DNA from: Sphingomonadales bacterium UBA2683
GTDB taxonomy: Bacteria > Pseudomonadota > Alphaproteobacteria > Sphingomonadales > Sphingomonadaceae
Reading direction: 5' to 3'
Assembly: GCA_002354635.1 (NCBI GenBank)
Contig: DELZ01000001.1
Span: forward strand, 359,085 to 423,084
Length of the DNA stretch: 64,000 nucleotides
In this document: positions 18,712 through 25,910 of the stretch, in pieces
How positions within the stretch are numbered: position 1 is the first letter of the stretch
How the letters are laid out: every line of letters starts with the position of its first letter
Program-made: the position numbers and the translations under genes
The notes under the pieces: generated by a model
What the model saw: only the letters and a program-made list of their open reading frames with translations
Databases searched by the model: none
Told to the model about the DNA's origin: nothing

Positions 18712-19488
18712 ATGAAACTGAAGGGCAGAACAGCAGCGATTACGGGCGGTACAGCGGGTATCGGTCGCGGGATTGCAGAGGCGTTTCTGGCGGAAGGAGC
18801 CAATGTTGCGCTGATGGCGCGGAATCCGGAAAAAGGTGCCAAAGTTGTCGCGGAACTGGGTGTTGGAGAGCGGGCGATCTTTGTTGCGGGTGATGTGATG
18901 GAGCAGGACCAGGTCGAGGGTTTTATTGACCAGACCGTCCAGCATTTTGGCGCTATTGACATTCTTGTCAATAATGCGGGCGGCGCGGGCGATCTGGCGC
19001 CGCTGGTCGACCTGACCGACGAAGCCTTTGATATGGCTATGAAATGGAACATCTATTCGAGCTTCTGGGCAACCCGTCGCGCGCTGAAACCGATGATCGC
19101 GCAGCAATGGGGCCGGGTGATCAACATCAGCTCGACCGAAGGCAAGATGGGCAAGCCGACCTTCGCCCCCTATACGATCGCCAAGCACGGCATCAACGGC
19201 ATGACCAAGGCGGTGGCCCAGGAAGTTGGCACATCGGGGGTCACGGTCAACGCCATCTGCCCCGGGCTGATCATGACCGACCTGATTCTGGACAGCGGGC
19301 CGGCGACGGCGGCGGGCATGGGCATGACCTTTGACGAGATGATCGACATGTTCTCGCAGGAAAGCGCGCTGAAACGGCCGGGCAAGGTCGAGGAAGTGGC
19401 GGCGATGGCGGTGCTGCTGGCCTCGGAAGCCGGCGCCGGCATCACCGGAGCCACTTTGAGCGTCGACGGCGGCACCGCGCAATATTGA
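18712..19488 (+). CDS. SDR family NAD(P)-dependent oxidoreductase
   Basis: 258-residue classical short-chain dehydrogenase/reductase. The cofactor motif TGGTAGIGRGIA is followed by NNAGGAG, the catalytic Ser in INISSTEGKM, and Tyr and Lys in YTIAKHG. The C-terminal part (AICPGLIMTD, VDGGTAQY) is typical. ATG at 18712 is preferred because GAGGA lies six bases upstream; ATG at 18706 directly abuts GAGGA. The sequence style is close to 3-ketoacyl-ACP reductase/3-hydroxybutyrate dehydrogenase-like SDRs, but the substrate is not readable. It appears to be transcribed alone. Confidence 0.9.
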   Translation: MKLKGRTAAITGGTAGIGRGIAEAFLAEGANVALMARNPEKGAKVVAELGVGERAIFVAGDVMEQDQVEGFIDQTVQHFGAIDILVNNAGGAGDLAPLVDLTDEAFDMAMKWNIYSSFWATRRALKPMIAQQWGRVINISSTEGKMGKPTFAPYTIAKHGINGMTKAVAQEVGTSGVTVNAICPGLIMTDLILDSGPATAAGMGMTFDEMIDMFSQESALKRPGKVEEVAAMAVLLASEAGAGITGATLSVDGGTAQY

Positions 19489-19521
19489 CGCCGGCCGGCC
19501 AGGCCGCGACAGCGGTCCGGA

Positions 19522-19800
19522 TCAGGGCAGCAGCTCTTTGCGCTTCGCGGCGGCCGCCTTCATCCCCGCCCAGCGATCCTCCGCCTCATCGTCTGTCCCG
19601 GACGGTCCGGCATCATCGATATGCGCCCAGGGGTCCGCAACCTTATGCCCGGCCTTGGCTTCCGCAGCAGCATCCGGCGCGGGCGCAACCTTGGCCGGCG
19701 GATCGGCGGCGACGCAATAGGCGGTAACCAGCACCATCACCGACCACCACAGGGCGTTGGCGCGGCTGGCAAAGACTCGGGAGAGACGCTGTCCGAACAT
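19522..19800 (-). CDS. Small single-pass membrane protein, unknown function
   Basis: 92 residues: a short basic N-terminus (RLSRVFASRANA), one membrane helix (LWWSVMVLVTAYCVA) and a soluble Pro/Ala/Asp-rich tail containing DPWAHIDDAG and EDRWAGMKAAAAKRKELL. No family recognised. Coding potential is supported by the sensible topology and by its position between genes. It is divergent from the peptide genes at 20037. Confidence 0.55.
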   Translation of the reverse strand: MFGQRLSRVFASRANALWWSVMVLVTAYCVAADPPAKVAPAPDAAAEAKAGHKVADPWAHIDDAGPSGTDDEAEDRWAGMKAAAAKRKELLP

Positions 19801-19926
19801 GGGGCCGGGCTATCAGCCCGATATTAACAAGCCGTCGACAGTCCTCGATATCCGCAATCCCAAATATTGGGGCTTTTCCCCATTATTCAGTTTCCGTTCA
19901 TGTTGGCCTATGATGTAAATATGGCT

Positions 19927-19947
19927 ATCTAGCTGATATATCTAGAT
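19927..19947. promoter_or_regulatory. Inverted repeat ATCTAG/CTAGAT upstream of a sigma-54-like promoter
   Basis: Perfect 6-base arms at 19927-19932 and 19942-19947 flank nine AT-rich bases. The site ends ten bases upstream of the -24-like element at 19957. This is closer than usual for an enhancer-bound activator but possible for an IHF-type or repressor site. Confidence 0.3.
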
Positions 19948-19956
19948 TTTCTGAAA

Positions 19957-19973
19957 CTGGCACGGCCTGTGCA
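19957..19973 (+). promoter_or_regulatory. Sigma-54-like promoter (-24 CTGGCACG, -12 GTGCA) for the tandem peptide genes
   Basis: CTGGCACG, four bases, then GTGCA matches the sigma-54 consensus YTGGCACG-N4-TTGCW except for one base in the -12 box. The start of transcription would fall near 19984, about 53 bases before the first 40-residue peptide gene. A perfect match of the same consensus in front of glnK at 49268-49284 suggests that sigma-54 is used in this genome. Confidence 0.55.
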
Positions 19974-20036
19974 TTGCTATGGACAACTTCGCGAAACAAT
20001 TTGTGAAGATCCGTTTTAACCAGAAGGAAATTCGAA

Positions 20037-20159
20037 ATGACCAACGCCAACATCCAGAACCAAGTCGCCGCCGCCTTTGCCGCTGTTTTCGCAGCCGCTG
20101 TCTTTGTCAGCGCCAGCATCGGCCCCGCCGTCAACTCCGCCGCCTCGCTGGTAGCCTGA
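20037..20159 (+). CDS. 40-residue hydrophobic peptide, first of a tandem pair
   Basis: The 123-base ORF starts ATG with AGAAGGAAA a few bases upstream and ends in TGA. The peptide begins MTNANIQNQVAAAFAAVFAA and ends with SIGPAV followed by SLVA. Its centre is an Ala-rich hydrophobic helix long enough to cross or insert into a membrane. The second copy 25 bases downstream is 23/40 identical, which strongly supports translation. No family recognised. A sigma-54-like promoter lies upstream. Membrane association is inference. Confidence 0.65.
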   Translation: MTNANIQNQVAAAFAAVFAAAVFVSASIGPAVNSAASLVA

Positions 20160-20183
20160 GCAACCCATAAAGGAACCCCGACC

Positions 20184-20306
20184 ATGTTGTCCCCCAAATT
20201 GCAAAACCGTCTCGCCGCAGCCTTCGCTGCCTTCGTTTCCGCCGCCGTCCTGCTGACCGCCTCGATCGGTCCCGCAGTCCAGAACAGCGCATCCCTGGTC
20301 ATCTGA
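20184..20306 (+). CDS. 40-residue hydrophobic peptide, second of a tandem pair
   Basis: Same length as its neighbour (40 residues) and 23/40 identical, with the shared core AAAFAA, TASIGPAV or SASIGPAV, and ASLV at the end. AGGAA lies eight bases upstream of the ATG. The N-terminal residues differ (MLSPKLQNR against MTNANIQNQ) while the hydrophobic helix and C-terminus are kept. That pattern points to duplication with selection on the membrane part. Function unknown. Confidence 0.65.
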   Translation: MLSPKLQNRLAAAFAAFVSAAVLLTASIGPAVQNSASLVI

Positions 20307-20405
20307 TGACCGGTGATGTCGCTGGCGGCAAGCGCGCCACGCGCCCTCGCTCAATCTCCCCAGCAGTTTAGTCTCCCTTAATATCTTCCCGCTATTTTCG
20401 AGCCG

Positions 20406-20981
20406 GTGAAAAAGCAGAAAATAGCGCCTTTCCCATCGCGCCGACAAAGCGATGCGTTGCACCGGGCGAAGCGCGGTCCCTTCCGGCCAATCGCCGCCAA
20501 TGCCGGGTCCGGCGACACAGTCCGCTGGCCCGCCTTCATCATCATCACCGCCGCGCTGTGCACGGCTTTGTTCCTGGCGATATTCCTGAGCGGCGGCCCT
20601 GCCGCGACCAGCGCTGCCGTTGGCCAGGACCCGCTCGAGGGCAGTTTCGGGATCTGCTTTGGCCCCGACCGCTACACCTGCGTCGTCGACGGCGACACCA
20701 TCTGGTTCGAGGGCCGCAAGATCCGCATCGCCGATATCAACACCCCGGAAATATCGAAGCCGGGCTGCGCGTCCGAAGAGCGGCTCGGCCAGCGGGCCAA
20801 GATGCGGCTGCAGGCGCTGCTCAACGAGGGCAGCTTCTCGCTGCAGTCGATCGATCGCGACCAGGACCAATATGGCCGGGATCTCAGGATCATCACGCGC
20901 AACGGCGAGAGTCTGGGCGAGATACTGGTCGCAGAAGGGCTGGCCGAGCGCTGGCAGGGCTATCGCCGCAACTGGTGCTAG
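20406..20981 (+). CDS. Membrane-anchored thermonuclease (SNase-like) family protein
   Basis: 191 residues starting at GTG. A basic, Arg-rich N-terminus of about 40 residues leads into one membrane helix (WPAFIIITAALCTALFLAIF). The SNase-like domain from about residue 80 contains CVVDGDTIWFEGRKIRIADI, the Asp/Arg-rich core of staphylococcal nuclease-type enzymes, then DQYGRDLRII and the terminal WQGYRRNW. It would act on nucleic acids in the periplasm. It ends four bases into the convergent gene at 20978. Confidence 0.8.
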   Translation: MKKQKIAPFPSRRQSDALHRAKRGPFRPIAANAGSGDTVRWPAFIIITAALCTALFLAIFLSGGPAATSAAVGQDPLEGSFGICFGPDRYTCVVDGDTIWFEGRKIRIADINTPEISKPGCASEERLGQRAKMRLQALLNEGSFSLQSIDRDQDQYGRDLRIITRNGESLGEILVAEGLAERWQGYRRNWC

Positions 20982-21334
20982 GCCGCCTGCCCCGCCTTGC
21001 GCGAGAGCAGCCAGGCGACGGCGAACAATATCATGAACAACCCGTCGACCATCGCCCCGACAAACACCGGCCCGGTCGCCACCCGGCCCTGCAGCCACAG
21101 CAAGGTCACCGGCAGGAAGAACGACAGTTTTTCCAGCACCGAAATCGGGATCAGCGCCCGATAGCGCCCCGGATCGCTGGCGATCAGCAGGAAGATCAGC
21201 TGGAACACCAGCGCAATGCCGATAAAGCCGTAATAATATTCCGGCCGCGGGCCCGCTTCCGCGAACAGGCCGGGGACCAGCGCCAGAAAGCCCCATGCGG
21301 CGGCGAGCACAAATATGATTCGGACCAGTTTCAT
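20978..21334 (-). CDS. Four-helix membrane protein, unknown function
   Basis: 118 residues with four hydrophobic segments: IIFVLAAAWGFLALVPGLF, YYYGFIGIALVFQLIFLLIA, SVLEKLSFFLPVTLLWLQG and VFVGAMVDGLFMILFAVAWLL. The ATG at 21334 has GGAGGG at good distance; the ATG at 21337 abuts it. No family is recognised. The layout is like small uncharacterised inner-membrane proteins common in sphingomonads. The 3' ends of this gene and the nuclease gene overlap by four bases. Confidence 0.65.
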   Translation of the reverse strand: MKLVRIIFVLAAAWGFLALVPGLFAEAGPRPEYYYGFIGIALVFQLIFLLIASDPGRYRALIPISVLEKLSFFLPVTLLWLQGRVATGPVFVGAMVDGLFMILFAVAWLLSRKAGQAA

Positions 21335-21487
21335 CATTCCCTCCCGGTGATCATTGCAAAAATATGTCCAGCGCATGTCGCAGGATCTGTCTTCCAGCCT
21401 GCCTATCAGTTTGGGTCGCCGCAGGACAGAGGGCGATGCGCAAAATCACGGGATGGCAAATCCGGCCAGCCGTGATATCCGGCGAAC

Positions 21488-21853
21488 ATGAACCAATATC
21501 GCATCTATGTCGGCTGGGGCGCGATCGCCGTCGCGGCGCTCAATTTTCTCCCCCTGCCGCTGCCCGCGCTGCCGCCGATGCTGTCATCGGCAATGTTCCT
21601 GCTGCTGCCCGGCCTGGGTCCGGTGCTGATGCTGCTGTCCCCGATGCTGCTGTTCGCGGCCGGTATCGGGCTGGTCCGGGGCTGGGACGGCGGCCGCAAG
21701 CTGTTCGTCGTCTGGGCGGTAATCGGCGGCCTCGCCGCCATTGCCGGCCTGTCCTACATCCCGTTGGCGGCGACGGTCGATCTGGCGGTGATCGCGGCCT
21801 GCCTGGCGGTGGTGCTGTGGGGCGACTGGCGGCGGCTGTTGCCGGGACGGTGA
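21488..21853 (+). CDS. Small polytopic membrane protein, unknown function
   Basis: 121 residues, nearly all hydrophobic, with about four membrane helices (WGAIAVAALNFLPLPLP, MLLSPMLLFAAGIGLV, LFVVWAVIGGLAAIAGLSYI, LAVIAACLAVVLWG) and positively charged ends (WRRLLPGR). No family recognised. It may be real because hydrophobic segments alternate with short charged loops, but high-GC composition alone can give such ORFs. Confidence 0.5.
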   Translation: MNQYRIYVGWGAIAVAALNFLPLPLPALPPMLSSAMFLLLPGLGPVLMLLSPMLLFAAGIGLVRGWDGGRKLFVVWAVIGGLAAIAGLSYIPLAATVDLAVIAACLAVVLWGDWRRLLPGR

Positions 21854-21874
21854 GGTCAGCCGCGAAAGCGCACC

Positions 21875-22387
21875 CTAGCCGCCATAAGCGAGCAACAGGG
21901 ACAGCGTCCAGGTCATGCCGTCTTCGCTGTCGCCGGTCACATCATCCAGTTTCCAGCCGCTGCGTTCCTTGATCCAGTAATAGCGGATTGCGGTCGGGCT
22001 GGCGAAATTCTGGAATGAGGCAATGATGATCTTGCGGTCAAACTGGTCCACCGCCGCCTCACCATAATCGCGGATCGGGACATCCACGGTCTCGAACGCC
22101 AGGTCGGTTATCAATGCGTCCTGGCCGTTGACAATCCAGTCGAAATCCAGTCGACCAACCGGATAGCCACTGGCCTCCAGATAGTCACGTTCCAGCAGGA
22201 ACAGGGTCTCGAGCCGCTGCGTCATCGGCAACGGGCTGCGGTCGGCTGTATCGGAATAGAGCGCCGTCACCATCGCTTCCGGGTCAGAGACAGCCGGTTC
22301 TGCCGCCTGCGCACCATCACCGGACTGCGCCATCGCGGGCGGGACCAGCAGCGACGCGAGGATCAAGGCGGAGATATATTTGACCAT
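21875..22387 (-). CDS. Exported protein of unknown function
   Basis: 170 residues with a clear signal peptide (MVKYISALILASLLVPPAMAQS). The mature domain of about 145 residues contains VSDPEAMVTALYS, FDWIVNGQDALITDLAF, FDRKIIIASFQNFASPTAIRYYW and SGWKLDDV. The plan recalls DUF3828-type periplasmic proteins, in which residues near the end pack around a WKLDD element; this link is tentative. It converges with the gene at 21488. Confidence 0.7.
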   Translation of the reverse strand: MVKYISALILASLLVPPAMAQSGDGAQAAEPAVSDPEAMVTALYSDTADRSPLPMTQRLETLFLLERDYLEASGYPVGRLDFDWIVNGQDALITDLAFETVDVPIRDYGEAAVDQFDRKIIIASFQNFASPTAIRYYWIKERSGWKLDDVTGDSEDGMTWTLSLLLAYGG

Positions 22388-22478
22388 GAATTTTCCCCCG
22401 GATTTGAAGGAAAAGACTAGCTCTCGCCAGCCGGGGCGTCAATCCAGGTGGCAGGGGTAGCGCCTGTTTCCCTTTCCC

Positions 22479-22571
22479 TGTCATTTCCGCGCCAGCGGGG
22501 ATTCAGTGAATAGACAGAGCCGCTGCGCGACGTTTTTGTTGGACTGGATTCCCGCCTGCGCGGGAATGACA
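22479..22571. repeat. Palindromic repeat family, short form, copy 1
   Basis: A 93-base element starting TGTCATTTCCGCGCCAGCGG and ending GCGGGAATGACA-like, with the internal core GCCGCTGCGCGAC. The ends are inverted copies of each other, so the element folds as a long imperfect hairpin. It lies in the 209-base gap between two minus-strand genes. Related copies lie at 23129, 23881 and 24449. Confidence 0.8.
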
Positions 22572-22596
22572 AGCAGCGGAGCCATCGAAGGGTTTT

Positions 22597-23064
22597 CTAG
22601 CGCCCGCGCCAGGGTTCGCAGGCGATGCCGTCATTGTCGCGGTCGAGCGGGGGGCGATAGCCGGGATCGCCGCGATAGAGCGGCGCGGCACCGGCGCGGC
22701 GGGCGGCGGTGCAATTGGGGTAATAGGCATAATGGTCGACCTTCGCCATGGCCGTCTGGACGCCGGAATTGAGAGAGTCAGCGGAATCATAAAAATACAC
22801 GCCGCAGAAGGTCAGCGCGACCAGCTGGAAAAACCCGATATATTGCAGGCTGTCGCCAAAGCTTTTCTTGCGCGTCTTGTGCCGGAAGACGGCGCGTCCG
22901 GCATAGGCGCCGCCGATGCCGCCGAGCAGCGCCAGGGCGAGGAGCTTGCTCTCGCTGACCCGCCAGCCACCCTGCTCCGCCTGCAGCTTGTCCCAGCCGA
23001 ACAGCGCGAAGGTCCAAAGATTGAGCGCCGCCAGAGCGAGCAGCAATGCGAGGAAGAAGCTCAT
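22597..23064 (-). CDS. DUF1294 membrane protein with C-terminal excalibur-type calcium-binding domain
   Basis: 155 residues. The N-terminal half is a DUF1294 domain with about three membrane helices and the motif GGIGGAYAGRAVFRHKTRKKSF. The last 45 residues, with YYPNCTAARRAGAAPLYRG and DRDNDGIACE, match the excalibur domain (DxDxDGxxCE, an EF-hand-like loop). The C-terminal domain is expected in the periplasm. The fusion of these two common domains is notable but seen in related families. No operon partner is visible. Confidence 0.85.
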   Translation of the reverse strand: MSFFLALLLALAALNLWTFALFGWDKLQAEQGGWRVSESKLLALALLGGIGGAYAGRAVFRHKTRKKSFGDSLQYIGFFQLVALTFCGVYFYDSADSLNSGVQTAMAKVDHYAYYPNCTAARRAGAAPLYRGDPGYRPPLDRDNDGIACEPWRGR

Positions 23065-23128
23065 CGCCGGAGAATGGCGCGGCGGGGTTAAGAACTGGTG
23101 AAACGCAGTTCCGGCGGCGGTGATCGCC

Positions 23129-23259
23129 TGTCATTCCCGCGCAGGCGGGAATCCAGTGCATGAACAAAGCCGCTGCGCGACATTTTTTCGGACTGGATCG
23201 CTTGGCTTTGGAAGGTTTCCCCGAAACCTTCGTCGCTTACGCCATTCGCGGGGATGACA
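23129..23259. repeat. Palindromic repeat family, long form, copy 2
   Basis: A 131-base element with the same outer ends and core as the 93-base form, plus about 39 extra bases near its right end. The insert contains a small palindrome, GAAGGTTTC-CCC-GAAACCTTC. It sits in the 270-base gap between the DUF1294 and glycine-zipper genes; apart from the repeat nothing else is seen there. Confidence 0.8.
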
Positions 23260-23334
23260 TTCGGGGGGATGTGACCCGGCCGGCGAGCGGGGCGCGGGGT
23301 GCGCTGCCTGCCGACCGGGTTGCAGTCTATATTT

Positions 23335-23712
23335 TTAGCGGCACTTCAGCCCGCCGCGGTCGATTTCGCGGCCGAGCAGGGCGCCGCCGGCGGCGCCGAG
23401 GATCGTGCCGACGGTGCGGTCGCGGCCGCCGTCGAGTTCGCGGCCGACCAGCGCGCCGACGGCGCCGCCGATGATCAGGCCGGTGGTGCCATTGTCGCGC
23501 TTGCAATAATAGCGGCCGTCGTCGCCGCGCCAGATGCGGTCGCTGCGGGTCAGCCGCTGCGGCTCGTAATAGCGGCCGCGGTCGTCATAGCGGCTCTTGT
23601 ACTTGTTCTTGTAATAGCCATGGGCCTTCGCGTGGCGCGGCGGATCGGCCAGCACGGCGGCGGATGGCACAACCAGCGAGGCGGCGGCGATGGTCATAAG
23701 AATATTGCGCAT
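23335..23712 (-). CDS. Glycine-zipper envelope protein, second copy
   Basis: 125 residues. A signal peptide (MRNILMTIAAASLVVPSAAVLA) precedes a Tyr/Lys/Arg-rich linker (HGYYKNKYKSRYDDRGRYYE). Two glycine-zipper segments follow (LIIGGAVGALVGRELDGGRD, TILGAAGGALLGREIDRGG). It has the same plan as the gene at 18077-18481, including Cys near the end and a GTIxG repeat, so the two are paralogues. It is likely to be associated with the outer membrane or periplasm. Function unknown. Confidence 0.8.
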   Translation of the reverse strand: MRNILMTIAAASLVVPSAAVLADPPRHAKAHGYYKNKYKSRYDDRGRYYEPQRLTRSDRIWRGDDGRYYCKRDNGTTGLIIGGAVGALVGRELDGGRDRTVGTILGAAGGALLGREIDRGGLKCR

Positions 23713-23880
23713 GATGAATTCCCTTGGCTTGTTGCTGTTATCTGGGGCGGTTTTAGGGACGGTTATCTGAACCGGCGATGACGGGAATTGTCAGGATTGG
23801 ATGGGGCGCCGTTGCGCGAGAAGGGTGGCGCGGATTTCGGGAATAGCGGGTGAGGATGTGGGGGCATGATGGCGCTCCCC

Positions 23881-24012
23881 TGTCATTCCCGCGCAGGCGG
23901 GAAACCAGTGAATGAACAAAGCCGCTGCGCGACATTTTTGTTGGACTGGATCGCTTGGCTTTGGAAGGTTTCCCCGAAACCTTCGTCGCTTGCGCCCTTC
24001 GCGGGGATGACA
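23881..24012. repeat. Palindromic repeat family, long form, copy 3
   Basis: A 132-base element almost identical to copy 2, including the GAAGGTTTC/GAAACCTTC insert. It lies in the 354-base gap upstream of the acidic protein gene at 24067 and ends 54 bases before its ATG. Apart from the repeat the gap shows no gene. Confidence 0.8.
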
Positions 24013-24066
24013 AGTCGGGAGGTTGGTGAAATTAGTGCACTGTCACCGTAATTAAAGAGGACTTCT

Positions 24067-24420
24067 ATGACCGAGAAACCAAAGAGCAATCAGACCAGTG
24101 TCAACCAGTCGCAGCGCGACGATTCCCAGGCCCAGAAAGTGGCCGAGCAGGCGCAGACGCAGACCAGGGCGAAGCTGGAAGATGTCTCGACCAGCCGCCG
24201 CGACGACCACAGCGATCCGGCGCAGATCATCCCCGATGATACGCAGGACACGGTCGACCATATGAAACAGATGGCGGAAAGCGGCCGCATCGAGGAAGGT
24301 GCCTATGCCGGCGAGCGCAATGATGATGACGAGGAAAGCGATCTCGGGATTTTGGATGAGGCGGAGGATGATGCGCCGCTGAGCGAGAAGGGTGGCGCGG
24401 ATTTTGGGAATTCGGGCTGA
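24067..24420 (+). CDS. Small acidic hydrophilic protein, unknown function
   Basis: 117 residues with AGAGGA eight bases upstream of the ATG. The protein has no membrane segment and no signal. The N-terminal half is Gln/Ser/Lys-rich (QSQRDDSQAQKVAEQAQTQT). The second half contains DTVDHMKQMAESGRIEEGAY and a strongly acidic stretch (NDDDEESDLGILDEAEDD). It looks like a small conserved cytoplasmic, possibly stress-related protein, but no family is recognised. Confidence 0.7.
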   Translation: MTEKPKSNQTSVNQSQRDDSQAQKVAEQAQTQTRAKLEDVSTSRRDDHSDPAQIIPDDTQDTVDHMKQMAESGRIEEGAYAGERNDDDEESDLGILDEAEDDAPLSEKGGADFGNSG

Positions 24421-24448
24421 GGATATTGGGGCGTGATGGCGCTCCCCT

Positions 24449-24541
24449 TGTCATTCCCGCGCAGGCGGGAATCCAGTGAATGAATAAAGCCGCTGCGCGA
24501 CGTTTTTATTGGACTGGATCCCCGTTTGCGCGGGGATGACA
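24449..24541. repeat. Palindromic repeat family, short form, copy 4
   Basis: A 93-base element with the short plan of copy 1 and the same core GCCGCTGCGCGAC. It starts 29 bases after the stop of the acidic protein gene and is followed 34 bases later by an unrelated 28-base inverted repeat. Confidence 0.8.
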
Positions 24542-24574
24542 ATGTGGGAATTATTGCACTGGCACGATAGCTAG

Positions 24575-24654
24575 TCGTCATCCTGAACTTGTTTCAGGAT
24601 CCTTCACGGTTCGCGCGCTGTCTCACGGATCCTGAAACAAGTTCAGGATGACGA
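24575..24654. repeat. Perfect 28-bp inverted repeat with 24-bp spacer
   Basis: The arms at 24575-24602 and 24627-24654 are exact reverse complements and begin TCGTCATCCTGAACTTG. The element lies 41 bases beyond the 3' end of the minus-strand HEPN-like gene and could act as its terminator or transcript-end hairpin. This type of TCATCCTGAACTTGTTTCAG repeat is common between genes in alphaproteobacteria (from memory). Confidence 0.85.
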
Positions 24655-24694
24655 AGATGGGAATTAGTGCATTTAGTAAACTGTCACTATGATT

Positions 24695-25246
24695 CTAGAA
24701 AGAGTAGTTAGGAAACCTTTTTTCTAACTTCTCGAGCCTCATAAATATTTCAGATAAGTAACCTAAAGACTGATTAAAATCTGGAAAATAGTCTGTTGGA
24801 TGAGCGCACTCATTTCGTTTCGAAAGCATTCCAAACATAGCTTTTTGTTCAGCCTTGCCCACAACCGACATTATTTTAAGAACATCAACTACTGCATGCT
24901 CAGTGTAGTTTTCTCTCAAGTCTTCAATCGAAGAAATCGACCAATTCGGTCTTGCAATTGCTAACTGAGTAAAGCCATCACTCTCAAGCAGTCTATAGAT
25001 ACAATTCATATACCCGCACCACGCCATAATATGTGCAGCTCTGAAAACTTCCAACTCAACGCACCTCAAGGCTTGCCGAAACAGCTCATCCTCCTTCAAA
25101 CTGAGCTTAGATAGTTTTGTGTAACTATCACCTAATGTGAACCTGCGTTCTTTGGAGTTTTCCATATGCGAAAAATTAGAAACTGTTTCAGCATGAAATC
25201 GTCCGAGCCTGTCTGCCCAAAATTCAATCGGTGTCTGTTTTGACAT
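24695..25246 (-). CDS. HEPN-like protein, partner of the DUF5343 gene
   Basis: 183 residues, mainly helical, no signal or membrane helix. The end of the domain reads KAMFGMLSKRNECAHPTDYF. RNECAH fits the R-X4-H catalytic motif of HEPN ribonucleases, followed by the usual final helix (SLGYLSEIFMRLEKLEKRF). Known HEPN proteins are often toxins or effector RNases in toxin-antitoxin, abortive-infection and CRISPR-linked systems. The start codon overlaps the 3' end of the DUF5343 gene by 23 bases, so the pair is coupled. Base composition is clearly AT-rich against its neighbours, suggesting transfer. ATG at 25246 is chosen; 25249 is also possible. The HEPN assignment is by eye and moderate. Confidence 0.6.
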   Translation of the reverse strand: MSKQTPIEFWADRLGRFHAETVSNFSHMENSKERRFTLGDSYTKLSKLSLKEDELFRQALRCVELEVFRAAHIMAWCGYMNCIYRLLESDGFTQLAIARPNWSISSIEDLRENYTEHAVVDVLKIMSVVGKAEQKAMFGMLSKRNECAHPTDYFPDFNQSLGYLSEIFMRLEKLEKRFPNYSF

Positions 25247-25850
25247 CAATCAAATGCTTCTTCATAGATTTAAAAAAGGCATCATAGACTTTCCCCGTTT
25301 CATCCGGCGGCAATGACAACTCTATATTCAAGTTGACAGCCATCCCCGAATTAGAGAGCATCGGTGTGGTAACTACGGGGGGCTGAACCGGAGGAGGCGT
25401 GTAAGCGTTATCCGTCTGTGGTTTTTTCTCCACCACTCCCTTAGAACTCTCAAAATCACCAAACTGCGCAAGCGCCTTGAAAGTAGCAACCATCATTTTT
25501 ATCGCAGCATCACCAACATCTGTCTTCGCTTTAAAGAAATTAGTTAATGATTCGCTGTCTTTTCTTTCCGCATCAGGAAATGTTTGAAACAGGGACTTGT
25601 ACCCCGTCCGAACACCGGTCGCCGTAGCCTGCTCAGGTTTTGTTCTAGCTTGTCGCCAGAGTTCGGTAGGCGAGCCCGATTGATCCAGAAACCCTATAAA
25701 CTTCAGAACTCCAACGATTGCGCGATCGTTACTACTTTTATAACCCCACACAGGAAGTTCTTTTGTAGTAAATTTATCGGGAACTCCGTTGCTTCCGATA
25801 GATTGGATTAGATTTGTCAGGTTTCCTGTATTTTGAGTATAAGGATACAT
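25224..25850 (-). CDS. DUF5343 domain-containing protein
   Basis: 208 residues. The N-terminal 130 residues start MYPYTQNTGNLTNLIQSIG and contain FTTKELPVWGYKSSNDRAI, VGVLKFIGFLDQSGSPTELW and YKSLFQTFPDAERKD, the pattern of DUF5343. A Pro-rich linker follows (YTPPPVQPPVV), then a short C-terminal domain with NLNIELSLPPDETGKVYDAF. ATG at 25850 has GAGGAA upstream; the longer frame does not. A winged-helix-like fold is possible for the first domain, making DNA binding or antitoxin-like control plausible, but this is inference. AT-rich like its partner and unlike nrdB next door. Confidence 0.7.
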   Translation of the reverse strand: MYPYTQNTGNLTNLIQSIGSNGVPDKFTTKELPVWGYKSSNDRAIVGVLKFIGFLDQSGSPTELWRQARTKPEQATATGVRTGYKSLFQTFPDAERKDSESLTNFFKAKTDVGDAAIKMMVATFKALAQFGDFESSKGVVEKKPQTDNAYTPPPVQPPVVTTPMLSNSGMAVNLNIELSLPPDETGKVYDAFFKSMKKHLIDVKTDTD

Positions 25851-25910
25851 GTTATTTCCTCGCCTGTGAGCGGGCAAGGTGCACCAAATGATCAGTTGTT
25901 GTCAAAAGCA

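Noticed and set aside
19925..20302. Minus-strand ORF opposite the two 40-residue peptide genes
   Set aside because: The plus-strand pair is homologous with RBSs and conserved length; the antisense frame has no RBS or family sign.
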